A stretch of DNA of 28,412 nt from the NCBI GenBank assembly GCA_041498295.1, contig JBGQIB010000049.1, positions 1 through 28,412 of the forward strand. Reading direction: 5' to 3'. This document shows positions 7,339-17,741 of the stretch, piece by piece (within the stretch, counting starts at the first letter, position 1; each line of letters begins with the position of its first letter). The DNA comes from VGRW01 sp041498295. Its GTDB lineage: Bacteria > Myxococcota_A > UBA9160 > SZUA-336. The notes under the pieces were generated by a model that was not told the origin of the DNA, did not search any database, and saw only the letters and a list, made by a program, of their open reading frames with translations. Made by a program: the position numbers and the translations under genes.

Positions 7339-10300
7339 ATGACGCAGACGCGCAGGTCCGAAGCGCCACAGTCCGACGCCGCCAACGCGCGCGGGCCGAT
7401 TCGCGCCGTGACGGCCGCGGCCCTGTTCGACGGGCACGACGCGTCGATCAACATCATGCGCCGGCTCCTGCAGGCGCAGGGCGCCGAGGTCGTTCACCTC
7501 GGGCACGATCGCTCGGTCGAGGACGTCGTCACCGCCGCGCTCCAGGAGGACGCCGACGTCGTCGCCGTCTCCTCGTATCAGGGCGGCCACATCGAGTTCT
7601 TCGGCTATCTCGTCGACCGCCTGCGCGCGGCCGGCGCGGGACACATTCGTGTCTACGGTGGCGGCGGCGGCGTGATCAGCCCGGAAGAAGTTCGCGACCT
7701 GCACGCGCGCGGGGTGACTCGCATCTTCCGGCCCGAGGACGGCCAGCGGATCGGCCTCGAGGGCATGATCCGCGAGATGCTGGTCGCGGGTCTCTCGCGG
7801 CCCGAGGTGAGGCCCGAGGAAGAGCTCGCGCGGCTCTCCGTCGAGTCGGTGACCTCGATCGCGCGCCTCATCTCGTACTTCGAGGCCTCGGGGGGCGCGA
7901 GTGACTCCGGGCTCGAAGCGCTGCGCCGCCGGGTCGAGTCGCGCCGGCGCGGCGCGCCCGCGCCTGTGGTCGGCTTCACCGGCACCGGCGGCGCGGGCAA
8001 GTCGAGCCTCGTCGACGAGCTCGTGCGCCGCTTCCGGCTCGCGTACCCGGACCGGAACGTCGGCGTGTTGTCCGTCGACCCGACGCGGCGCCGCAGCGGC
8101 GGCGCCTTGCTCGGTGATCGGCTGCGCATGAACGCGATTCGCGCGCCGCAGGTGTTCGTGCGCTCGCTCGCGACGCGCCGCGCGCACCTGGCGCTCTCGG
8201 GCGCGGTGGCCGACGGCGTGCGCGTGCTGCAGGCGGCGAACTTCGACCTGATCCTGGTCGAGACCGCGGGCATCGGTCAGAGTGACTCGGAGATCGTCGA
8301 CTTCGCGGACGTGTCGGTCTACGTGATGACCCCCGAATTCGGCGCGCCGTCGCAGCTCGAGAAGATCGACATGATCGAGCTCGCGGACGCGATCGTGCTG
8401 AACAAGTTCGATCGCCGCGGTGGCGAAGACGCGCTGCGCGACGTGCGCAAGCAGTGGCGCCGCAATCACCCGGGTGTCACGCTCGCCGACGAGCGCGTGC
8501 CCGTGCTGCCCACGATCGCGAGCCGCTGGAACGACCCGGGTACGGACCGCGTGTTCGCCGAGCTGATCGGAATCCTGGCGGGGCGCGGCTTCGCGGGCTT
8601 CGCGGCGTCCGAGCCGCGGCGCTTCGCGCTGCCCGAGGCGCAGGCGATCGTGCCCCCGGAGCGCACACGCTATCTCGCCGAGATCGCGGAGACGGTGCGC
8701 GGCTATCGCGAGCGCGCCGCGCGCGACATGCACGCGGCGCGCCGCGCGTTCGGCCTTTCGGAAGCGCTGCGCGCGCTCGGGGACTCACCGCCCGAGGGCG
8801 CGACGGCGCACGAGCCGGCACAGACCCGCGACGGCGCGGCGCCCGCCGAGCTGCTCGCGCTGCGCCGCCGCCGCGACGCCGAGCTCGCGTCCATGTCTCC
8901 GCACGCGCGCGCCGAGCTCGAGCGCTGGCCGGAGACGCGCGAGCGCTACACCGCGGAGCAACAGAGCTACGAAGTGCGCGGGCGCGCGATCCCCGTGCGC
9001 AATCACGTCGCGAGTCTCTCGGGCCTGTCGCTGCCGCGCGTCGCCGTCCCGGCCGCCGAGGAGTGGGGCGAGATCACGCGCTTCGCGGCGCTCGAAAATT
9101 TGCCGGGCCGCTTCCCGTTCACGGCCGGCGTGTTTCCGTTCAAGCGCAGCGAGGAGGACCCGGCGCGTATGTTCGCCGGCGAAGGTCCCGCGGAGCGCAC
9201 CAATCGCCGCTTCCACCTCGTCTCACTCGGCCAGCCGGCGGTGCGGCTCTCGACGGCATTCGACAGCGTGACTCTCTACGGGCGCGATCCCGATATGCGG
9301 CCCGACATCTACGGCAAGGTCGGAACCTCCGGTGTCTCGGTCGCGACCGTCGACGACGCGGTGAAGCTCTACTCGGGCTTCGACTTGCTCGACCCGAAGA
9401 CCTCCGTCTCGATGACGATCAACGGGCCGGCGCCGGTGGTGCTGGCGTTCTTCTTCAACGCGGTGATCGACCAGGCGGTCGAGCGGCACCTGCGCGAGAC
9501 CGGCCAGCTCGAGCGCGTGAAGCGCGAGATCGCCGCGCGCGCCGGGCTGCCGAAGTACCAGGGCGCGCTGCCGGAGGGCCATGATGGCCGGGGCCTGTCA
9601 CTGCTCGGTGTATCGGGTGATCAGGTCGTCGACCGCGAGACCTACGCGCGCATCCGCCGCGACGCGCTGGCCCGCGTCCGGGGCACGGTGCAGGCCGACA
9701 TCCTGAAGGAAGACCAGGCCCAGAACACCTGTATCTACTCCACGGAGTTTTCGCTGAAGCTGATGGGCGACGTGCAGGCCTACTTCGCGAAGCACGCGAT
9801 CGAGAACTTCTACTCGGTGTCGATCTCCGGCTATCACATCGCCGAGGCCGGCGCGAACCCGATCTCGCAGCTCGCGTTCACGCTCGCGAACGGCTTCACG
9901 TACTGCGAGTACTACCTGAAGCGCGGCCTGGCGATCGACGAGTTCGCGCCGAACTTCTCGTTCTTCTTCTCGAACGGGCTCGACCCCGAGTACGCGGCGA
10001 TCGGGCGCGTGGCGCGGCGTATCTGGGCGATCGCGCTGCGCGAGCGCTACGGCGCGGCGGAGCGCAGTCAGAAGCTCAAGTATCACATTCAAACTTCGGG
10101 ACGCTCTCTGCACGCGCAGGAGATGAGCTTCAACGACATCCGGACCACCTTGCAGGCGCTGCTCGCGCTGCAGGACGGCTGCAACAGCCTACACACGAAT
10201 GCGTACGACGAGGCCGTGACGACGCCGACCACCGAATCCGTGCGCCGCGCGCTCGCGATCCAGCTCATTCTGAACCGCGAGTTCGGCTGGCTGAAGAGCG

Positions 10301-10782
10301 AGAACCCGGCGCAGGGCTCGTACTACCTCGACGCGCTCACGGACGCGGTGGAGGAAGCGGTGCTCGAGGAGTTCGAGCGCATCTCCTCGCGCGGCGGCGT
10401 GCTCGGCGCGATGGAGACGATGTACCAGCGCGGCAGGATCCAGGACGAGAGCATGCTCTACGAGTCACAGAAGCACTCGGGCGAGCTTCCGATCATCGGC
10501 GTGAACACGTTTCTAGCGCCCGACGCCGGAAGCGAAGCGCCGGCCGCGCGCGAGCTGATCCGCTCCTCCGAGGAAGAGAAGCAGGCGTGTCTCGCGAACC
10601 TCGGCGCCTTCCACGCGCGCAACGCGGCGCGCGCGCCCGAGGCGCTCGCGCGCCTCTGCGAGGTCGCGACGAGCGGCGGCAACGTCTTCGAGGAGCTGCT
10701 CGAGACGGTGAAGGCCGCGAGCCTGGGCCAGATCTCGGAGGCGCTCTTCGAGGTCGGCGGGCGCTACCGCCGTTCCATGTGA
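7339..10782 (+). CDS. icmF: Fused isobutyryl-CoA mutase IcmF
   Basis: Adenosylcobalamin-dependent radical enzyme interconverting isobutyryl-CoA and n-butyryl-CoA, fused to its own G-protein chaperone; 1147 residues. Order: N-terminal B12-binding domain with base-off ligand H33 in FDGHDAS and GGGGG near residue 110; a MeaB-like GTPase domain with P-loop GTGGAGKSS from about residue 214 and NKFD further on; then the large mutase TIM barrel from about residue 590. The substrate-specificity pair is F612 (RMFAGEG) and Q795 (AQNTCIY), the Phe/Gln combination of isobutyryl-CoA mutases, where methylmalonyl-CoA mutase has Tyr/Arg. The active-site His is in SGYHIAEAGA. AGAGGTGG at 7321-7328 is a ribosome binding site ten bases before the ATG. 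IcmF relatives also act on isovaleryl- or pivalyl-CoA, so side activities are possible. Confidence 0.94.
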   Translation: MTQTRRSEAPQSDAANARGPIRAVTAAALFDGHDASINIMRRLLQAQGAEVVHLGHDRSVEDVVTAALQEDADVVAVSSYQGGHIEFFGYLVDRLRAAGAGHIRVYGGGGGVISPEEVRDLHARGVTRIFRPEDGQRIGLEGMIREMLVAGLSRPEVRPEEELARLSVESVTSIARLISYFEASGGASDSGLEALRRRVESRRRGAPAPVVGFTGTGGAGKSSLVDELVRRFRLAYPDRNVGVLSVDPTRRRSGGALLGDRLRMNAIRAPQVFVRSLATRRAHLALSGAVADGVRVLQAANFDLILVETAGIGQSDSEIVDFADVSVYVMTPEFGAPSQLEKIDMIELADAIVLNKFDRRGGEDALRDVRKQWRRNHPGVTLADERVPVLPTIASRWNDPGTDRVFAELIGILAGRGFAGFAASEPRRFALPEAQAIVPPERTRYLAEIAETVRGYRERAARDMHAARRAFGLSEALRALGDSPPEGATAHEPAQTRDGAAPAELLALRRRRDAELASMSPHARAELERWPETRERYTAEQQSYEVRGRAIPVRNHVASLSGLSLPRVAVPAAEEWGEITRFAALENLPGRFPFTAGVFPFKRSEEDPARMFAGEGPAERTNRRFHLVSLGQPAVRLSTAFDSVTLYGRDPDMRPDIYGKVGTSGVSVATVDDAVKLYSGFDLLDPKTSVSMTINGPAPVVLAFFFNAVIDQAVERHLRETGQLERVKREIAARAGLPKYQGALPEGHDGRGLSLLGVSGDQVVDRETYARIRRDALARVRGTVQADILKEDQAQNTCIYSTEFSLKLMGDVQAYFAKHAIENFYSVSISGYHIAEAGANPISQLAFTLANGFTYCEYYLKRGLAIDEFAPNFSFFFSNGLDPEYAAIGRVARRIWAIALRERYGAAERSQKLKYHIQTSGRSLHAQEMSFNDIRTTLQALLALQDGCNSLHTNAYDEAVTTPTTESVRRALAIQLILNREFGWLKSENPAQGSYYLDALTDAVEEAVLEEFERISSRGGVLGAMETMYQRGRIQDESMLYESQKHSGELPIIGVNTFLAPDAGSEAPAARELIRSSEEEKQACLANLGAFHARNAARAPEALARLCEVATSGGNVFEELLETVKAASLGQISEALFEVGGRYRRSM

Positions 10783-10827
10783 CTTCGTTCGCCTGCGGCT
10801 CACTGCGCGCGCCTGCGGCGCTTGCAC
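10782..10827 (-). repeat. 46-bp intergenic repeat, copy B
   Basis: Read on the minus strand, this matches 27926-27971 at 40 of 46 positions. It starts inside the icmF stop codon. It contains a 5-bp hairpin GCGCC-GCA-GGCGC followed by a shorter GCC-GCA-GGC. Compared with the other copy the first stem differs by a compensatory pair (C-G here, G-C there), so pairing is preserved. Confidence 0.65.
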
Positions 10828-10896
10828 GCCTCGGTCGGGACGGCCCTCCCTCGGCTAGCGATGTAAAGCCGCGAATCGCTTGGTAGTCTTCCCCGC

Positions 10897-13046
<2,150 letters not shown>

Positions 13047-13050
<4 letters not shown>

Positions 13051-14045
13051 CGAAGGCGCTGTCCCCCGCGGACCACGTCGCGGGGGTGCGCGCGGGCGAT
13101 CGGCGCGTGATCGCCAAGACCATCACCTTGCTCGAGAGCCGGCGCGCGGATCATCGCGAGCTCGGCCAGGAAGTGCTCGACGCATTGGTGCCGTTCGCGG
13201 GCCGCGCGATTCGCGTCGGGATCACGGGACCGCCCGGTGTCGGCAAGAGCTCGTTCATCGAGACACTCGGCCTGTCGCTGGTCGCGAGCGGCCAGAGTCT
13301 CGCGGTGCTGGCGATCGATCCCTCGAGCCCCGTCTCGGGCGGAAGCATCCTGGGCGACAAGACGCGCATGGAGCGACTCGCACGCGAGCCGAAGGCGTTC
13401 ATTCGGCCGACACCTTCCGGTGGAACACTGGGCGGTGTCGCCCACCGGACGCGCGAGGCGATCCTGATCTGCGAGGCCGCGGGTTTCGACATCGTCGTCG
13501 TCGAGACCGTGGGCGTCGGGCAGAGCGAGGTCGAGGTGCGCTCGATGGTCGACCTGTTCGCCGTCCTGCTCCAGCCGGGCGCGGGCGACGAGCTGCAAGG
13601 CCTGAAGAAGGGCGTGCTCGAGCTGGCCGACGTGCTCGTGGTGAACAAGGCCGACGGCGAGCAGCTCGCCGCCGCCGAGCGTACGCGCGCCGATCACGAG
13701 CACGCGCTCGCGCTCCTGCAGCCGGCGTCGCCGGCGTGGACGCCCGTCGTCTTGTGCGCCAGCGCGCGCACGGGTGACGGCGTCGAGCAGTTCTGGCAGA
13801 CCGTGCTCGCGCACCGCGAGGCGATTCAGAAGAGCGGCGAGCTGGAGCGCCGGCGCCGCTCACAGGCGCGCGCCTGGCTCTGGCGGCTGCTCGACGACGG
13901 GCTCCAAGCGGCGTTCCGCGCCGACCCGAAGCTCGCGAGCCGCTTGCCGGAGCTCGAGACGGAAGTGGAAGCGCACGCCATCTCGGCCCCGCGCGCCGCG
14001 CGCATCTTGCTCGACATCTTCACGCGCCGGCGCGGGTCCCGCTGA
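13047..14045 (+). CDS. meaB: Methylmalonyl-CoA mutase-associated GTPase MeaB
   Basis: G3E-family GTPase that loads and protects the cobalamin cofactor of methylmalonyl-CoA mutase. From the ATG at 13047, which overlaps the mutase stop (ATGA), the protein has 332 residues. The P-loop is GPPGVGKS at 61-68. Switch and base-recognition elements follow: DPSSPVSGGSILGDKTRM, VETVGVGQSE, the polar NKAD and a C-terminal helical dimerisation arm. The longer in-frame start at 12960 is rejected because it lies deep within the mutase gene and adds an Arg-rich non-conserved extension. IcmF upstream carries its own fused homologue, so this stand-alone copy presumably serves the downstream single-chain mutase. 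Older annotations call this family ArgK. Confidence 0.95.
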
Positions 14046-14120
14046 CCCAGCGCGCTCAACCGACTCACATGCAGCGCCGATAGGCCCCACGACCCCCGAC
14101 CCCCAAGTCAGGCGCGAACC

Positions 14121-14789
14121 ATGCCCCAGCTCAATCTCGAGAGCCGTGAGATCACCCTGAAGCTCGTGTACTACGGGCCCGCGCTCTCAGGGAAGACCAC
14201 GAATCTCAAACAGATCCACGCCCTGCTCGCGAAGCAGGTGCGCGGCGACATGGTCACCCTGGACACACAGGACGACCGCACGCTGTATTTCGACTTTCTG
14301 CCGGTCGAGTTCGGCGTCGAGGGCGGCTTCAAGATCAAGCTGAAGCTGTTCACGGTGCCGGGGCAGGTGCTGCACCGCTCGACCCGACGCGTCGTGCTGG
14401 CCGGCGCGGACGCGGTCGCGTTCATCGCCGACTCACAGCGCAGCGCGTCGTCGGCGAATGCGTACTCGTACCGCGACCTCGAGGCGAACCTGCGCGCGAA
14501 CGGCCTCGACGTCCATGCGATTCCCAGCGTGGTGCAGTTCAACAAGCGCGATCTCGAGGACATCAAGCCGCTCGAGGAGGTGCGCAAGGCGTGGGAGGGC
14601 ACGGGCATCCCGACCATCCCCGCCGCCGCCGCGAAGGGCGAGGGCGTGATCGAGACCTTCGAGGCGCTGCTCGTGCGCCTGTTCCGCCACCTGGACCAGC
14701 GTCATTCGTTCGGCTCGAAGTTCGGCTTGACCGAGCAGCAGTTCATCTCGGGCGTGATCGGGCACTTTCAGGAAAAGAAGGACGTTTGA
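14121..14789 (+). CDS. MglA-like Ras-type small GTPase
   Basis: Small cytoplasmic GTPase of 222 residues similar to Myxococcus MglA (about 195 residues), which sets cell polarity and drives gliding and type IV pilus motility. G1 is GPALSGKT at residues 19-26. The second conserved block is DDRTLYFDFLP, followed by FTVPGQ (G3 region, with Pro-Gly-Gln rather than Ala-Gly-Gln as in MglA) and NKRD at 141-144 (G4). The C-terminus is about 25 residues longer than MglA and includes FGLTEQQFISGVIGHFQ. No MglB/Roadblock partner gene is adjacent, and neighbours are metabolic, so a motility role is not supported by context; other MglA-like proteins act in regulation or envelope processes. It starts 75 bases after meaB with a weak ribosome binding site. 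The ribBA -35 box overlaps its last codons. Confidence 0.86.
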   Translation: MPQLNLESREITLKLVYYGPALSGKTTNLKQIHALLAKQVRGDMVTLDTQDDRTLYFDFLPVEFGVEGGFKIKLKLFTVPGQVLHRSTRRVVLAGADAVAFIADSQRSASSANAYSYRDLEANLRANGLDVHAIPSVVQFNKRDLEDIKPLEEVRKAWEGTGIPTIPAAAAKGEGVIETFEALLVRLFRHLDQRHSFGSKFGLTEQQFISGVIGHFQEKKDV

Positions 14790-14815
14790 CGGCCCCCGTT
14801 CTCCGCTGATACCGT
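14786..14815 (+). promoter_or_regulatory. Putative sigma-70 promoter of the ribBA operon
   Basis: TTGACG (14786-14791), an 18-base spacer and TACCGT (14810-14815). The -35 box overlaps the TGA of the MglA-like gene. Both hexamers and the spacer length are identical to those before the thiolase operon (697-726). Predicted transcription start is near 14822, giving a leader of about 45 bases. Confidence 0.55.
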
Positions 14816-14828
14816 CCGGCGAGGCGCT

Positions 14829-14845
14829 TACCTAGCTCCTAGGTA
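14829..14845. promoter_or_regulatory. Inverted repeat just downstream of the ribBA promoter
   Basis: TACCTAG-CTC-CTAGGTA is a perfect 7-bp inverted repeat with a 3-base centre. It lies 13 bases after the -10 box and 21 bases before the ribBA ATG, a position where a bound repressor would block elongation. The padR gene in the same operon is an obvious candidate regulator, though the sequence is not the ATGT-N-ACAT type known for some PadR proteins. Confidence 0.35.
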
Positions 14846-14866
14846 GCGACCCCGAGGCGAAAGCGG

Positions 14867-16129
14867 ATGAGCGACACCAAGCGGCCCGGTTCAGCGGCGG
14901 CCCCCGCCATCGACCACGTGATGTCACGGGTGCGGGCGGGGATCGAGGACTTTCGCGCCGGCCGCATGGTGATTCTCGCCGACGACGAGGATCGCGAGAA
15001 CGAAGGCGACGTCTGCATCGCCGCCTCGCACTGCACGGCCGAGGCGGTGAACTTCATGGCCCGCCACGCGCGCGGCTTGATCTGCTTGGCGATCACGCCG
15101 GAGCGCGCGCGCCAGCTCGACCTGCCGCTGATGGTGCGTGACTCGGAGAACGAGACGCCGTACGGCACCGCGTTCACGGTGTCGATCGAGGCGCGCGAGG
15201 GAGTCACCACCGGAATCTCCGCCGCGGATCGCGCGCGCACGATTGCGGTGGCGCTGGCGGCCGGCGCGCGGCCGTCGGATCTCGCGCGACCCGGTCACGT
15301 CTTCCCGCTCGTCGCGAAGCCCGGCGGCGTGCTGCGCCGCACCGGCCAGACCGAGGGCAGCGTCGATCTCGCGCGCCTCGCTGGGCTCGAGCCCGCTGCG
15401 GTCATCTGCGAGATCATGAACGATGACGGAACGATGGCGCGCATGCCGGACCTCAAGGCGTTTGCGGAGCAGCACAAGCTGCGCATCCTGACCGTCGCCG
15501 ACCTGATCAAATACCGGCTGCGCAGCGAGAGCCACGTGACTCGCGGCGCCGAGGCGTCGCTGCCGTCGATGTACGGCGATTTCCGCGCGATCGTGTTCAA
15601 GAACGAGATCGACAAGGTCGACCACGTCGCGTTCGTGCGCGGCCAGGTCCGCGCCGGCGAGCCGACTCTGGTCCGCGTTCACAGCGAGTGTCTCACCGGA
15701 GACGCGTTCGGCTCACTCCGCTGCGACTGCGGCGAACAGCTGCAGACGGCGCTCAAGATGATCCAGGAAGAGGGCACCGGCGTGCTCCTGTACATGCGAC
15801 AGGAGGGGCGCGGCATCGGCCTGTTGAACAAGATCCGCGCCTACGCGCTGCAGGACGAAGAGGGCCTCGACACCGTCGAGGCGAACGAGCGCCTCGGCTT
15901 TCCGCCCGACGCGCGCGACTTCGGCGTCGGCGCGCAGATCCTCGTGAACCTCGGTGTGACTCACATGCGCATCCTCACGAACAACCCGAAGAAGCGCGCG
16001 GGTCTCGAGGGCTACGGGCTCGACATCGTCGAGCAGATCGCGCTCGAGATGCGGCCGAACGACAAGAACCTCGAGTATCTCCGCACCAAGCGCGAGAAGC
16101 TCGGTCACATCCTGAACCTGATGAGCTAG
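14867..16129 (+). CDS. ribBA: Bifunctional DHBP synthase / GTP cyclohydrolase II
   Basis: Riboflavin biosynthesis: the N-terminal half makes 3,4-dihydroxy-2-butanone 4-phosphate from ribulose 5-phosphate and the C-terminal half opens GTP. 420 residues. The synthase half has DDEDRENEGD with acidic metal and substrate ligands and CEIMNDDGTMARMPD with E182. The usual GHTEA motif reads GQTEG, with Gln161 where E. coli RibB has metal-binding His153; the spacing to E182 (21) is the same. The cyclohydrolase half has zinc ligands C275, C286 and C288 (SECLTGDAFGSLRCDCGEQ) and the catalytic RQEGRGIGL. The start ATG is preceded by GAGG near 14855. First gene of a tight four-gene run with padR, an AAA+ ATPase and a VWA protein. 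Whether the first half is active with Gln161 is open. Confidence 0.93.
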   Translation: MSDTKRPGSAAAPAIDHVMSRVRAGIEDFRAGRMVILADDEDRENEGDVCIAASHCTAEAVNFMARHARGLICLAITPERARQLDLPLMVRDSENETPYGTAFTVSIEAREGVTTGISAADRARTIAVALAAGARPSDLARPGHVFPLVAKPGGVLRRTGQTEGSVDLARLAGLEPAAVICEIMNDDGTMARMPDLKAFAEQHKLRILTVADLIKYRLRSESHVTRGAEASLPSMYGDFRAIVFKNEIDKVDHVAFVRGQVRAGEPTLVRVHSECLTGDAFGSLRCDCGEQLQTALKMIQEEGTGVLLYMRQEGRGIGLLNKIRAYALQDEEGLDTVEANERLGFPPDARDFGVGAQILVNLGVTHMRILTNNPKKRAGLEGYGLDIVEQIALEMRPNDKNLEYLRTKREKLGHILNLMS

Positions 16130-16133
16130 GCGG

Positions 16134-16736
16134 ATGTCGGTCGCGTACACCATCCTCGGCGTGCTGATGGATGCGCCGGCGCACGGCTATTCGATCCGCA
16201 AGCAGCTCGAGGAGACCTTCTCGAAGGACCTCGGCCTGAACGACGGTCAGCTCTACCCAGCGCTCGCGAAGCTCGAGAGCTTGGGCTGGATCGAGAAAGA
16301 GGTCGTCGAGCAACAGCGCAGCCCGACGAAACACCTGTATCGAGTCACGGTGAAGGGGCGCGCGGCATTCAGGCGCTGGCTCGAGGGCGAGGAGCCCGTC
16401 GGCACGCGCGAGCGCCAGAGCTTCTTCTGGCGCGACGAGTTCCTGCAGCGCGCGAACTTCTTCGCGCGCTTGGGCGCGGCCGAGGCCGCCGCGCAGATTC
16501 GCGCGCGACTCGGGCAGACCGAGGCGCGCGCAGCGCGACTCGAAGCTCGCTGTGCCGAGCAGCGGGCCGGCGAAGGCGACCCGTACCGGCGTATGATCGT
16601 CGAGTACGGTGTGCGTTTGCAGCGCATGCGACAGGGGTGGTTGGAAGAGCTTCTGGCGAGAGCCACGGAGCAGAGCACGGAGCCGAGGGGCCTCGCGAGC
16701 GCGCGCACGCTAGCCCTGAAATTTGGGGGGCCCTGA
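16134..16736 (+). CDS. PadR-family transcriptional regulator
   Basis: DNA-binding regulator of 200 residues. The N-terminal winged helix has the PadR hallmarks: YTILGVLMDAPAHGYSIRKQLEE, then LNDGQLYPALAKLESLGWIE and LYRVTVKGRAAFRRWL. The C-terminal half is a long helical region rich in Arg, Glu and Ala, as in the PadR-s2/Vir C-terminal domain that mediates dimerisation. Effector is unknown; PadR proteins respond to phenolic acids, drugs or other stress ligands. It starts four bases after the ribBA stop and ends one base before the next ATG, so it is embedded in the operon. The inverted repeat in front of ribBA (14829-14845) would be a plausible autoregulatory site. The family is clear; the target genes are inference. 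Confidence 0.9.
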   Translation: MSVAYTILGVLMDAPAHGYSIRKQLEETFSKDLGLNDGQLYPALAKLESLGWIEKEVVEQQRSPTKHLYRVTVKGRAAFRRWLEGEEPVGTRERQSFFWRDEFLQRANFFARLGAAEAAAQIRARLGQTEARAARLEARCAEQRAGEGDPYRRMIVEYGVRLQRMRQGWLEELLARATEQSTEPRGLASARTLALKFGGP

Positions 16737-16737
16737 A

Positions 16738-17739
16738 ATGGGAGACGGAATGTTCGACAGCATCGATGAGGTCCAGAAGCGCCTGCTCGACCAGAGCTAC
16801 ATCGCCGGGAGGAAGATCGCGACGGTCGTCTATCTCGCGACGAAGCTGAACAAGCCGGTGCTGGTCGAGGGCCCTGCGGGCGTCGGCAAGACCGAGCTCG
16901 CCAAGGTCGTTGCGAGCGCGGTCGGCCGGAAGCTGATCCGCTTGCAGTGCTACGAGGGCCTCGACGAGTCGAAGGCGCTCTACGAGTGGGAGTACGCGAA
17001 GCAGCTGCTCTACACACAGATGCTGCGCGACAAGATCAGCGAGGTGATCGCGGGCACGAAGAACCTGAAGGAGGCCTCCGAGCGCATCGCGAGCCAAGAC
17101 GACGTGTTCTTCAGCGAGCGCTTCATCGTCGCGCGGCCGCTCTTGAAGGCGATCACCTCGCCCGAGCCGGTCCTGCTGTTGATCGACGAAGTCGACAAGT
17201 CGGACCCGGAGTTCGAGGCGTTCCTCCTCGAAGTTCTCTCCGACTACACGGTGAGCGTCCCCGAGGTCGGCACGATCGTGGCGAAGCACATCCCGCTCGT
17301 CTTCCTGACCTCGAACGACGCGCGCGAGATGACCGACGCGCTGAAGCGCCGCTGCCTGCACCTTCACATCGACTTCCCATCGACGGAGGAGGAAGTGCGG
17401 ATTCTCGAGCTCAAGGTGCCGGGCATCGGCGCGCGCTTGGTGCAGGACATCGTCGACCTCGTGCAGCGCATCCGGAAGCTCGACCTGAAGAAGACGCCCT
17501 CGATCTCCGAGACACTCGACTGGGCGCGAGCGCTCATGGTGTTGAATGCGGACGAGCTCGAGACCGAGCTGGTGAACGACACCATGATGGTGATCCTGAA
17601 GCACCAGGGCGACATCGCGAAGGCGCAGAGTGAGCTGAACGCGCTCTTGCAGCGCAAGGCCGCGGAGAAGGCCGCGGCGGCTCCGGTGGCCGCCCCCGCG
17701 CAGCCCGCTGCGGCGACCAAGAAGAGCGTGCTGCACTAG
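16738..17739 (+). CDS. MoxR-type AAA+ ATPase
   Basis: Chaperone-like ATPase of 333 residues that usually works with a VWA protein to mature or insert cofactors into a target enzyme or complex. Walker A is GPAGVGKT (45-52), Walker B LLLIDEVDKSD with D150/E151, and the sensor region is LVFLTSNDAREMTDALKRRC. LQCYEGLDESKALYEWEY is typical of the MoxR/CoxD branch. The C-terminus ends in an Ala/Pro-rich tail (PVAAPAQPAAATKK) that is probably disordered. ATG at 16738 is preferred: it follows a G-rich run at 16725-16730, although a second ATG at 16750 with GGGAG upstream is also possible. It is two bases from the VWA gene, as in CoxD-CoxE pairs. No molybdenum hydroxylase or other obvious client is in the window. 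Confidence 0.9.
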   Translation: MGDGMFDSIDEVQKRLLDQSYIAGRKIATVVYLATKLNKPVLVEGPAGVGKTELAKVVASAVGRKLIRLQCYEGLDESKALYEWEYAKQLLYTQMLRDKISEVIAGTKNLKEASERIASQDDVFFSERFIVARPLLKAITSPEPVLLLIDEVDKSDPEFEAFLLEVLSDYTVSVPEVGTIVAKHIPLVFLTSNDAREMTDALKRRCLHLHIDFPSTEEEVRILELKVPGIGARLVQDIVDLVQRIRKLDLKKTPSISETLDWARALMVLNADELETELVNDTMMVILKHQGDIAKAQSELNALLQRKAAEKAAAAPVAAPAQPAAATKKSVLH

Positions 17740-17741
17740 CC

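Noticed and set aside
7306..8733. 475-codon open frame on the minus strand opposite icmF
   Set aside because: Low-complexity Arg/Ala/His/Asp-rich translation typical of the antisense of GC-rich genes; it overlaps an unmistakable IcmF coding region and shows no domain.
14816..14866. FMN riboswitch before ribBA
   Set aside because: The predicted leader is only about 45 bases, too short for the FMN aptamer, and none of its conserved segments is visible.
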